Positions 50,701-62,784 of a DNA stretch of 64,000 nucleotides are shown one piece after another. Source of the DNA: AC-32 sp963704005. Lineage in GTDB: Bacteria; Actinomycetota; Thermoleophilia; Gaiellales; Gaiellaceae. The stretch lies in the NCBI GenBank assembly GCA_963704005.1, contig CAVPGJ010000001.1:987590-1051589 (forward strand), read 5' to 3'. The notes below the pieces were generated by a model, which worked only from the letters and a program-made list of their open reading frames with translations, was not told where the DNA came from and made no database searches. The position numbers and the translations under genes were made by a program. Positions within the stretch are counted from its first letter, which is position 1, and each line of letters opens with the position of its first letter.

Positions 50701-50788
50701 CCCGCACCCCCACCCATGAATGAGGGTGGGGATGTTCCCGCCTCCCTCGCGGTCGACATTACCGGGTTCCGTGCGCCGCATCTGTGAC
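50701..50788 (-). promoter_or_regulatory. Structured leader element, copy 2, upstream of dgt
   Basis: The minus-strand counterpart of 98-185. The hairpin CCCCACCC...GGGTGGGG occupies 50708-50715/50724-50731 and ends 54 bases before the dgt ATG. The competing upstream pairing GAGGGAGG/CCACCCTC (50741-50748 with 50722-50729) has one A-A mismatch. Conserved flanks include GTCACAGA and GGTGCGG. Confidence 0.55.
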
Positions 50789-50849
50789 GGATCAGTGCCA
50801 GTTGTGCGCCGATCCGTCCACCGTCACGGCGCGCCGCGTCCGCGGGTCC

Positions 50850-51605
50850 TCAGATGACGATGGGGACCGTGCCGCCGTCGGCGCTCCAGGCCGCGCCGGT
50901 CACGTATGACGCGCGGTCCGAGCAAAGGAAGGCGACCACCGCCGCGATCTCCTCCGGCTCGGCGAGCCGCCCGAGTGGTCGGCCCTTCCCGACCGCCTCC
51001 AACACCTCCTCGCGGCTCTGGCCCGTCCGCGCGGCCTGCTGGTCGGCCAGCCCGCCGTCGGCCAACCAGGCATCGGTCGCAGTCGGCCCGGGCGCCACCG
51101 CGTTGCAGCGGATCCCGTCGCCCGCGTACAGATCGGCGACGAGCCGCGAGAGGGACAGGACAGCCGCCTTGGTGACGGAATAGTCCGGCATCCCGGTCGA
51201 GGGTCGCTTCCCGGCCGTCGAAGATACGTTCACGATCACGCCGCTGCCCCGTTGCCGCATCCCCGGAACCACCGCGCGGATCGCACGCACGTAGCTCATC
51301 ACGTTCAGGTGCCACGCCTCGTCCCACTGCTCGTCCGACACGGCGAGGAAGTCGCGCTGCTCGGCGTAGCCCGCATTGTTGACGAGCACGTCGATCTCGC
51401 CCGCCTCGGCGATCACGCGCTCCGGCTCCCCCGGCTGCGAAAGATCGGCCTGGACGTGGAGCGCCTCGCCGATCCTCGGCGCCTCGCTGCGTCCGCACGT
51501 GACGACATGGGCGCGCTCCTCGACAAGCAGGCGGGCCGTCGCGAGCCCGATCCCGCCGGTCGAGCCGGTGACGACGCACGCCCGATCGCGAAGGCCGAGA
51601 TCCAC
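50850..51605 (-). CDS. Short-chain dehydrogenase/reductase (FabG-like)
   Basis: 251 residues. VVTGSTGGIGLA (12-23), NNAGYAEQ, VNVSSTAG with catalytic Ser, YSVTKAA (Tyr-x3-Lys) and C-terminal YVTGAAWSADGGTVPIV. Classical SDR; NAD(P)H-dependent with unknown substrate. GTG start; divergent from the phosphatase gene with 22 bases between. Confidence 0.9.
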   Translation of the reverse strand: MDLGLRDRACVVTGSTGGIGLATARLLVEERAHVVTCGRSEAPRIGEALHVQADLSQPGEPERVIAEAGEIDVLVNNAGYAEQRDFLAVSDEQWDEAWHLNVMSYVRAIRAVVPGMRQRGSGVIVNVSSTAGKRPSTGMPDYSVTKAAVLSLSRLVADLYAGDGIRCNAVAPGPTATDAWLADGGLADQQAARTGQSREEVLEAVGKGRPLGRLAEPEEIAAVVAFLCSDRASYVTGAAWSADGGTVPIVI

Positions 51606-51627
51606 GGCGCCGCTAGCCTAACCGCCC

Positions 51628-52209
51628 TTGACCGAGATCCTCCTGGCCCGCCACGGCGAGACCGACTGGAACCGCGAGAACCGCTTCCAGGGCCACGCCG
51701 ATCCGCCCCTGAACGAGGTCGGACGCGCCCAGGCCGCCGGGCTCGCGGCGACCCTCGCACGCGAGCCGATCGCCGCCGTCTACTCGAGTCCCCTCCGCCG
51801 CGCGCTGGAGACCGCGGAGACGATCGCCGCCGGGCGCCAGCTCGCCCCGATCACCCTGGACGCGCTGCGCGAGGTCGACGTCGGCTCCTGGCAGGCGCTG
51901 ACCCGCACCGAGGTCGAGGCGCGCTTCCCCGAGCAGTTCCATCGCTGGCTCGACCATGGGCCAGGCTGGGAGGACGGCGAGACCTACGATCAGATGAGCG
52001 AGCGCGTCCTGGCCGCCCTTCGCGAGCTCGCCCACCGGCACCCGCACGAGCGCATCCTGGTCGTGACGCACGGAGGCCCGATCCGCGCGGCGCTCGCCCG
52101 CGTCGAGGGAATCTCGCACAGCGAGGCGCGCCGGACCGGCCCCGCTCTCGGCAACTGCTTCGTCGCCGGTCTGGCGCTCGTGGACGGCGATTTCAGGCGG
52201 ATAGACTGA
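51628..52209 (+). CDS. Histidine phosphatase (phosphoglycerate mutase-like)
   Basis: 193 residues. LLARHGETDWNRENRFQGH with the phospho-accepting His, SSPLRRALETAETIA, and VVTHGGPIRAAL with the second His. Size and motifs fit the broad phosphatase group (CobC/PhoE-type). TTG start. Confidence 0.9.
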   Translation: MTEILLARHGETDWNRENRFQGHADPPLNEVGRAQAAGLAATLAREPIAAVYSSPLRRALETAETIAAGRQLAPITLDALREVDVGSWQALTRTEVEARFPEQFHRWLDHGPGWEDGETYDQMSERVLAALRELAHRHPHERILVVTHGGPIRAALARVEGISHSEARRTGPALGNCFVAGLALVDGDFRRID

Positions 52210-52218
52210 GCCCGCCCA

Positions 52219-52464
52219 GTGGACGACTACACGAACAAGTACAAGGGCGAGCAGGTCGAGGTCGCGCTCTTCGGCGGCGACTATCAGGACGGCGTGCTGA
52301 CCGCCTACTGCCTGGTCGAGGACGTCGCCCACATCGAGCTGAACGGCCACATCCTGATTCCGCTGCAGAACATCGCCTCGCTGCATTGCTCGAGCCGGTG
52401 CGACGCGCCCGAGCCCGACTGGCCGCCCCGAGGGCTCGAGGAGGACGAGCAGCAGGACGGCTAG
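52219..52464 (+). CDS. Hypothetical protein, possibly Sm-like fold
   Basis: 81 residues. The beta-rich part GEQVEVALFGGDYQDGVLTA, VEDVAHIELNGHILIPLQNI then ASLH has the spacing of an Sm1/Sm2-type fold, but no known RNA-binding signature. The acidic tail is disordered. GTG start nine bases after the phosphatase; TTG of the next gene follows directly, so a three-gene unit is likely. Confidence 0.55.
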   Translation: MDDYTNKYKGEQVEVALFGGDYQDGVLTAYCLVEDVAHIELNGHILIPLQNIASLHCSSRCDAPEPDWPPRGLEEDEQQDG

Positions 52465-53301
52465 TTGCGCCTCTCTGCGATCAGGAACGTCCTCAAGGTC
52501 TGGCTCCTGCTCGCAGGAGGTTGCGCCGCTCTCGGCGCGATCGGCTGGGTGCTCGGCGGCTACCGGATCAGCTCGCTGCTCGTCTTCTTCGGGCTGCTGG
52601 TCGCCGCGGCCGCGTACTGGTGGGCCGACCGCGTGGCTCTCGGCATGGTCGGCGCCCGCGAGCTTCCTGTCGGCGAGGCACCGGCGCTGCACGCCACGGT
52701 CGCCCGCCTCGCAGCGGTGGCCGGCGTTCCCAAGCCCCGCCTTTACCTCCTGGCCGACGGGCATCCACGCGCTCTTTCGGCCGGCCGCGGCCCGCGCGGC
52801 ACCGCGATCGCGGTCAGCCAGGGCCTGCTTGCGGCGGCTCCACCTGCTGAGCTCGAGGGGGTGCTCGCGCACGAGCTTGCGCACAGCCGCCGGCGCGATG
52901 TGCTCGTCCAGACATCGGCCTTCGTCGTCGCAGCGGCCCTGATCGAGCTCAGCCGGATCGGCGGTTGGTTCCAACGCGCGCTGCTGTTCGTGCTCGGACC
53001 TCTGGCGGCGGCCTTCGTCCACCTCCTGCTCTCGCCGAAGCGGGAGTTCCAGGCCGACCGGGCCGCGGCCGCGCTCTGCGGCTCGCCCCACGGCCTCGCG
53101 GACGCCCTGATCCGCCTCGAACAGGCCTCCGAGCTGGTCGAGTTCCGCGCCAATCCGGCCACCGAGCCGCTCTACACCTTCAACCCCTTCGCCGAGGATG
53201 GCCTGGCCGGCCTGTTCGTCACGCACCCGCCGGTCGCCGAGCGCGTCCGCCGGCTGCGCGAGCTCGACCCCGACTGGCGCGACAAGCTGCGCGCAGCATG
53301 A
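52465..53301 (+). CDS. M48-family (HtpX-like) membrane metallopeptidase
   Basis: 278 residues. Two N-terminal membrane segments (about 9-49), then LEGVLAHELAHSRRRDVLVQ with HELAH zinc site, a second pair of segments, and KREFQADRAAAALCG with the third ligand. FVTHPPVAERVRRLRELDP is the usual C-terminal signature. TTG start adjoining the previous stop. Membrane protein quality control is the likely role. Confidence 0.88.
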   Translation: MRLSAIRNVLKVWLLLAGGCAALGAIGWVLGGYRISSLLVFFGLLVAAAAYWWADRVALGMVGARELPVGEAPALHATVARLAAVAGVPKPRLYLLADGHPRALSAGRGPRGTAIAVSQGLLAAAPPAELEGVLAHELAHSRRRDVLVQTSAFVVAAALIELSRIGGWFQRALLFVLGPLAAAFVHLLLSPKREFQADRAAAALCGSPHGLADALIRLEQASELVEFRANPATEPLYTFNPFAEDGLAGLFVTHPPVAERVRRLRELDPDWRDKLRAA

Positions 53302-53306
53302 AATGC

Positions 53307-53332
53307 AAAGGGCCGCTTCTCAGCGGCCCTTT
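53307..53332 (-). terminator. Intrinsic terminator after 5S rRNA
   Basis: AAAGGGCCGC-TTCTCA-GCGGCCCTTT, a perfect 10-bp stem with T residues after it on the minus strand. It ends the rRNA operon and may also act for the convergent M48 gene. Confidence 0.85.
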
Positions 53333-53342
53333 GTCCAAAGAA

Positions 53343-53459
53343 GTCGGCGGCGACCTACTCTCCCGGGAGGTTGCCCTCCGAGTACCATCGGCGCTGGCGG
53401 GCTTAACTGCTCTGTTCGGAATGGGAAGAGGTGTACCCCCGCCGCTATCACCGCCGAAA
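53343..53459 (-). rRNA. rrf: 5S ribosomal RNA
   Basis: About 117 bases. Minus-strand ends TTTCGGCGG and CCGCCGAC pair, and the body contains CACCTCTTCCCATTCCGAAC and the GGGAGAGTAGG region of bacterial 5S. Ends are approximate by a few bases. Confidence 0.93.
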
Positions 53460-53466
53460 TTGTCAG

Positions 53467-53511
53467 GGCGCGTTGCGCACCTTCAAAACTCCATAGCAGC
53501 TTCAACGTGTT
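53467..53511 (-). other. 23S processing-stalk arm, 3' side
   Basis: The reverse complement of this spacer closely matches 56501-56541 (shared AACACGTTG and CTATGGAGTTTT), so the two can pair around 23S as an RNase III processing stem. Confidence 0.7.
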
Positions 53512-53521
53512 CAAAATCAAG

Positions 53522-56497
<2,976 letters not shown>

Positions 56498-56500
56498 AAG

Positions 56501-56541
56501 AACACGTTGTATGCCGCTATGGAGTTTTCAAGGTGCGCGCC
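56501..56541 (-). other. 23S processing-stalk arm, 5' side
   Basis: Pairs with 53467-53511 across the 23S gene. The minus strand carries CTTGAAAACTCC, resembling a boxA. Confidence 0.65.
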
Positions 56542-56581
56542 GGCGCCTAGTGTCCGGCCGAACGAGAAGACGCTGCACGAG

Positions 56582-56605
56582 GCAGGTCTCTCAAAACTCA
56601 GCAGT
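56582..56605 (-). other. 16S processing-stalk arm in the spacer
   Basis: 24 bases that pair with 58384-58407 with two mismatches, enclosing 16S. The 16S-23S spacer (56498-56707) contains no tRNA gene. Confidence 0.72.
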
Positions 56606-56707
56606 ACAAATCATTCCGAGGTCGACGTATTTCCAGGCGAGCTCGTAACCGGACGTATTCATCACGGGCGAGCAGCCCACCGGAGTAAAGCGCTCCGGTA
56701 TCCCTAG

Positions 56708-58254
<1,547 letters not shown>

Positions 58255-58383
58255 AAGTTGGTTTGCCTCCGAAGAGGCAAATCGATCACTTCGAGCTTGT
58301 GCTCAAAGTGTCTCCATCCCGAAGGATGGTGACGGGTTATTTAAGGCCTCATGCCCGAAGGCGTGAGGTCTCGGCGTGATCGC

Positions 58384-58407
58384 ACTGCTGAGTTTTCAAA
58401 GACCTGC
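58384..58407 (-). promoter_or_regulatory. 16S processing-stalk arm with boxA-like sequence
   Basis: Minus strand GCAGGTCTTTGAAAACTCAG then CAGT; TCTTTGAAAACT resembles the boxA antitermination signal of rRNA leaders. Complementary to 56582-56605. Confidence 0.65.
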
Positions 58408-58424
58408 GCCCTTGGCCGGCGCGT

Positions 58425-58452
58425 AAAAAAGCCTCCGACTCGCGCCAGAGGC
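58425..58452 (-). terminator. Terminator-like hairpin in the rRNA leader
   Basis: Minus strand GCCTC-TGGCGCGAGTCG-GAGGC followed by TTTTTT. It lies between the putative rRNA promoter and 16S. It could end tyrS transcription or attenuate rRNA synthesis. The stem is only 5 bp, so strength is moderate. The rest of the 58255-58580 leader has no gene. Confidence 0.5.
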
Positions 58453-58556
58453 CTCCGGTGTGCTCGGATCTCAGGTCGTATCCGTTTGCGTCCGAAGGCG
58501 CTCCTGGTCGAGTTACAGGGACATCCTTACCCGCCGCCCTGACGAGCGGCCCGGGA

Positions 58557-58584
58557 ATGATAGCAACCGGCCGCCTTGCGTCAA
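58557..58584 (-). promoter_or_regulatory. Putative rRNA promoter
   Basis: Minus strand TTGACG (58584-58579), 16-base spacer, TATCAT (58562-58557). Near-consensus housekeeping promoter overlapping the end of tyrS and about 300 bases before mature 16S. Confidence 0.7.
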
Positions 58585-59720
58585 GCGGCGCGGATGCGCA
58601 GGAACTGGCGTTTCCCTGCCTGGATGACGGCGCCGGCCACCGACTCGGTGTCGACGTCGTAGGAGGTGATGGCGCGGCCGTCCGCCCGCACCCCGCCCTG
58701 GTCGATCACCCGGCGCCAGTGACTCGTCGACTGGCCGAACCGCTCGGCGAGCAGCTGCGGCAGGTGAACGACCGGCTCGGCGTGCTCGATTTCGGGCACG
58801 TCGTCGGGCGCCTGCCCCTCTCGCACGACGCGCGTGAAGTGCCCCTCGGCTGCGTCAGCGGCTTCCTCGCCCCAGGCCCGCCGGACGATGAAGCGCGCGA
58901 GGTCGAGCTTCGCCCGGAAGGGATCGTCCGGGACGTCCTCGCGCTCCATGATCAGTCGGTACCACTGCGGTAGAAGCGCATCGGGAATGCGCATCGCCTT
59001 GCCGAACTGCTCCTCCGGCGGTTCTTTCAGGCCGATGTAGTTCCCGCGCGAGGCGCTCATCCCGGTGCCGTCCCAGCTGTCCAGGTACTCGACCGTTAGC
59101 GCGATCTGCGGCTCGAGGCCGTACGCCTCCATCACGTCGCGCCCCATCAGCAGGTTGTAGAGCTGGTCGGTACCGCCGAGCTCGACGTCGGCCTCGACGG
59201 CAACCGAGTCGTAGGCCTGCATCAGCGGGTAGAGGAGCTCCGAGACCGAGATCGGCTCGTTCGCGGCGAAGCGCTTCGCGAAGTCGTCGCGTTCGAGCAT
59301 CCGTGCGACGGTCGTCGTCCGGGTCAGCCGCAGGACCTCCGCGAAGTCGAGCGCGCCGAGCCACTCGCCGTTGAAGCGGACCTCGGTCCGCTCGGGGTCG
59401 ATGATCGTCGACGCGTGCTCGAAGTAGCGCTCGGCGTTCGCGTCGATCACCTCGGGCTCGATCATCGGGCGCTCGGTCTTCCGGCCGGACGGGTCGCCGA
59501 TCCGCGTCGTGTAGTCGCCGACGATCAGCACGCCCGTATGCCCCTCGTCCTGGAAGGCGCGCATGCGCTGGAGCGGGATTCCGTTGCCGAGCGTCACGTC
59601 GGGCGCGGTCACGTCGATCCCGAGCTTCACCCGAAGGGGGCGGCCGAGCTTGAGCTTCGCCTCGAGACCGCCCGCCGGAAGCACGTTGGCGGCGTTACGA
59701 GTTAGCTCAGCAATGCCCAT
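58581..59720 (-). CDS. tyrS: Tyrosyl-tRNA synthetase with variant HIGH and KMSKS motifs
   Basis: 379 residues. The tyrosine-binding fold is well kept: GIDVTAPDVTLGNGIPLQRM, VLIVGDYTTRIGDPSGR, LLYPLMQAYDSVAVEADVEL and GGTDQLYNLLMGRDVM. The HIGH position reads TLGN (43-46), and the KMSKS loop reads TGMSASRGNYIGL (about 219-224), lacking the usual histidines and lysines. C-terminal S4 domain (VRADGRAITSYDVDTESVAG). Either a lineage-specific catalytic variant or a paralogue. Its stop overlaps the rRNA promoter. Confidence 0.88.
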   Translation of the reverse strand: MGIAELTRNAANVLPAGGLEAKLKLGRPLRVKLGIDVTAPDVTLGNGIPLQRMRAFQDEGHTGVLIVGDYTTRIGDPSGRKTERPMIEPEVIDANAERYFEHASTIIDPERTEVRFNGEWLGALDFAEVLRLTRTTTVARMLERDDFAKRFAANEPISVSELLYPLMQAYDSVAVEADVELGGTDQLYNLLMGRDVMEAYGLEPQIALTVEYLDSWDGTGMSASRGNYIGLKEPPEEQFGKAMRIPDALLPQWYRLIMEREDVPDDPFRAKLDLARFIVRRAWGEEAADAAEGHFTRVVREGQAPDDVPEIEHAEPVVHLPQLLAERFGQSTSHWRRVIDQGGVRADGRAITSYDVDTESVAGAVIQAGKRQFLRIRAA

Positions 59721-59758
59721 GGCCGCGGCGAGTCTACCGTTACAATCTCACGCTTCTC

Positions 59759-62213
59759 GTGCCGCGTTCCGCCCGAAAGCCCAAGCCTGCGAAGCCGCGG
59801 CGCAGGATCCGCAAGCTCCGCCTCTTCGGCCTGATCCTGATCCTGTTCGTGCTCGGCCTGGTGTCGTTCACCTTCGGGCTCGTCAGCGGGGTCGCGAGCG
59901 GAATCGGCACGCTTCGACCCCGCCAGTCGCGCGAAGCAGGAGGTCGACGGGTACATCTACGCCGGGAAGCCGAGCACCCGCGTGCTCGCCGTGCTGCGCG
60001 GCTCCGAGAGCCGGATCATCGTTCCCTCCTCACAGATCTCCGGGCGGATGAAGCAGGCGATCGTGGCCGTCGAGGACAAGCGCTTCTACGAGCACCGCGG
60101 CGTCGACCTGCGCGCGATCGGGCGGGCGGTCTGGGAGGACGTCCGCAACGAGAAGGTCGTCGAGGGCGGCTCGACGATCACGCAGCAGTTCGTCAAGAAC
60201 AGCTACGTGAACCAGCAGCGGTCCATCGGCCGGAAGCTGAAGGAGGCGGCGATCGCGTGGCAGCTCGAGCAGCGCTGGTCGAAGGACCGGATCCTGACCG
60301 CCTACCTGAACACGATCTACTTCGGCAACGGCGCCTACGGGGTCGAGCAGGCGGCGCGGACGTACTTCCACCACAAGTCCGACCAGATGACCTGGGCCGA
60401 GGCGGCGCTCCTGGCCGGGATCCCGAGCGACCCTTCGCAGTTCGACCCGGTCGCCGACCCCAAGGCGGCACGCGAGCGGCGCGACATCGTTCTCCGCGAC
60501 CTGTTCCAGCAGGGCGACATCACGCGACGCGAATACGACCTGGCCCTGTCCCGGCCGCTCCCGAAGCCTGAGGACGTGCACCTCCCAGGCAAGCAGGGCC
60601 CGGCGCCGTACTTCACCAACTACGTCAAGCAGCAGCTGGTCGACCGATACGGCTCGGGCCGTGTCTTCGGCGGCGGGCTCCGGGTGTACACGACGATCGA
60701 CCTGAAGGTGCAGAAGTTCGCCCGCCAGGCGATCTCGAAGACGCTGACCGATCCGCGCGGGCCATCGGCGGCGCTCGTCGCGATCGACCCGCGCGACGGC
60801 AAGGTGCTCGCGATGATCGGCGGGAACAGCTATCTCAAGAGCCAGTTCAACCTCGCCGTCCAGGGCGAGCGGCAGCCGGGCTCATCCTTCAAGCCGTTCG
60901 TGCTCGCGACCGCGCTCAAGCAGGGGATCTCCCCGGGCTCGGAGTTCGAGTCGGGCCCGGTGGCGATCCCGCTCGGCGACCGCACCTGGTACGTCCACAA
61001 CTACGAGAACTCCGACCTCGGCCGGATCAACCTGCAGGCCGCGACGCAGTACTCCGACAACACGGTCTTCGCCCAGCTCACGCAGGTGGTCGGCCCGGGC
61101 GCGATCGTGAAGACGGCGAAGAGCCTCGGGATCACCAGCCCACTGCAGAACTACTTTGCGATCGGGCTCGGCGCCGAGGCGGTCAACCCGTTGGAGATGG
61201 CGCGCGCGTTCTCGGCGTTCACGAACGGCGGCTACCGGATCGACGGCTCGGTCTTCGGAAACCGGCCGCGCGCGATCGGGCTCGTCCAGAACCAGAACCG
61301 GAAGATCATCGACGACAACATGCCCGTGAGGCGGCCCAAGCTGACCGCGAACGAGGCCGCGATGGTGACCTCGCTGCTCCAGAACGTCGTCACCGGCGGC
61401 ACGGGCGTGAAGGCGCAGCTCCCGGACGGCCGGCCGGTCGCGGGCAAGACGGGCACAACCGAGAACTACGGCGACGCCTGGTTCGTGGGGTACACGCCGC
61501 AGCTGGTCACGGCGGTCTGGGTCGGCTACCCGAACACCCTTCGCCCGATGCTGACCGAGTACAACGGCCAGCCGGTCGCCGGCGGCACCTTCCCGGCGCT
61601 GATCTGGAAGAGCTTCATGGAGAAGGCGCTCCCCTACCTGCACGACACTCCCGAGTCGTTCCCCTCGCCCGTATACCCCTACGCGAGCCCGCGGTTGGTC
61701 GTCTTCCGGCACGGGCAGCTGGAGCTGGACAACGGCAACTGCCACACGCCGCGGCAGCTCCTCTACTTCGAGGGACGCGGGCCGGCGCGGACGGCCAACT
61801 GCAAGGTGAACGAGGTCGACGTTCCGCTCGTCGTCGGCGAAACTGTCGCGCGGGCCAACGCCCGCCTCGCCCTGCAACCCCTTACGTCACAGGTCGTCTA
61901 CCAGCCGGCTCGGCCACGGCAGCGACTCGGCATCGTGCTGCGCCAGTACCCGTCGAAGGGGACGCTCTCGTCGTACCAGAAGGTGACGCTCGTGCTTCCC
62001 CGCGCGATGCACGGCGCCGTGCCCAGGGTGGTCGGGCTGCGCTTGGCACGGGCCGAGGCCCGGCTCGAGCGCTACCACCTGAAGTGGAAGGTCGGCGGGC
62101 ATCCGAGCCCGGCGGCGAAGGTGATCTGGCAGAGCCCGCGCTGGTCGACGGCGGCGAGCCGCGGGCTCGTCGTCAATCTCGCGGTTCGTACGCAGGCCGC
62201 ACCGCACGGCTGA
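59759..62213 (+). CDS. Bifunctional class A penicillin-binding protein (PBP1A-like) with PASTA domains, frameshifted
   Basis: GTG 59759. Basic N-terminus and one membrane helix (about 24-47). The frame shifts at about 59912 (one extra T in CTTCGACCCC); the correct frame then gives DPASRAKQEVDGYIYAGKPS, the transglycosylase (VAVEDKRFYEHRGVDLRAIG; EGGSTITQQFVKN), the transpeptidase (PGSSFKPFVLATALKQG with SxxK; TQYSDNTVF with S-D-N; GKTGTTENYGDAWF with KTGT), and two C-terminal PASTA-like units (DVPLVVGETVARANARL; VPRVVGLRLARAEARL). Builds and crosslinks peptidoglycan. Total is one base over a multiple of three. Confidence 0.9.
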
Positions 62214-62784
62214 GGAAGCGCGAGCCCGCTTCGGCGTAGCGCCACGGCCGCTCGGCAGCCTGCGCGATCCCTATCCGCGGGCCGGCAACAACCTCGACCG
62301 GCTCGCCGGCTGAGAGCAGCTCGAACGGCGGGCGGTCGAGCGGGCGGCCGTCGTCCTCGCGCGTCACGGCGAGCGCCTGGCAGAGTCGGCCGGGCCCGCT
62401 GCAGAGGAGGCGTTCCGCCTCGAGCCCGCGGCGCTCGCGCATGTCCTCGAGGCCGTGCGTCGGCTCCAGCGCCCTGATCAGGACGGCGCTCGCGACGCCC
62501 TCCCCTTCGCAGACGAGGTTCAGGCACCAGTGGATCCCGTACGACCGGTAGACGTAGGCGTGGCCAGGCGGGCCGAACATCGAGGCGTTGCGCTGCGTTC
62601 GGCCGCGGTAACCGTGGCTGGCCGGGTCCTTCTGGTCGTAGGCCTCGGCCTCGACGATTCGACCGCCGACGCCGCCGACAAGCAGCGTTGCGCCGATCAG
62701 CGCAGGCGCGACCTCATGCACGCTCCTGGCGAAGAAGTCACGCCGGAGCGCGGGCGTCGTAGTGGATGAACGCGGGGACGGCAA
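62173..62784 (-). CDS. 3-methyladenine DNA glycosylase (AAG/Mpg family)
   Basis: 203 residues. RDFFARSVHEVAPALIGATL, GRIVEAEAYDQKDPASHGYR with catalytic Glu, NASMFGPPGHAYVYRSYGIH then WCLN, and VLIRALEPTHGLEDMRERRG match the mammalian-type AAG family. Excises alkylated purines in base excision repair. Its 3' end overlaps the PBP stop by 41 bases (convergent), and its 5' end overlaps the MFS gene by 47 bases. Confidence 0.93.
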   Translation of the reverse strand: MPSPRSSTTTPALRRDFFARSVHEVAPALIGATLLVGGVGGRIVEAEAYDQKDPASHGYRGRTQRNASMFGPPGHAYVYRSYGIHWCLNLVCEGEGVASAVLIRALEPTHGLEDMRERRGLEAERLLCSGPGRLCQALAVTREDDGRPLDRPPFELLSAGEPVEVVAGPRIGIAQAAERPWRYAEAGSRFLSRAVRPAYEPRD

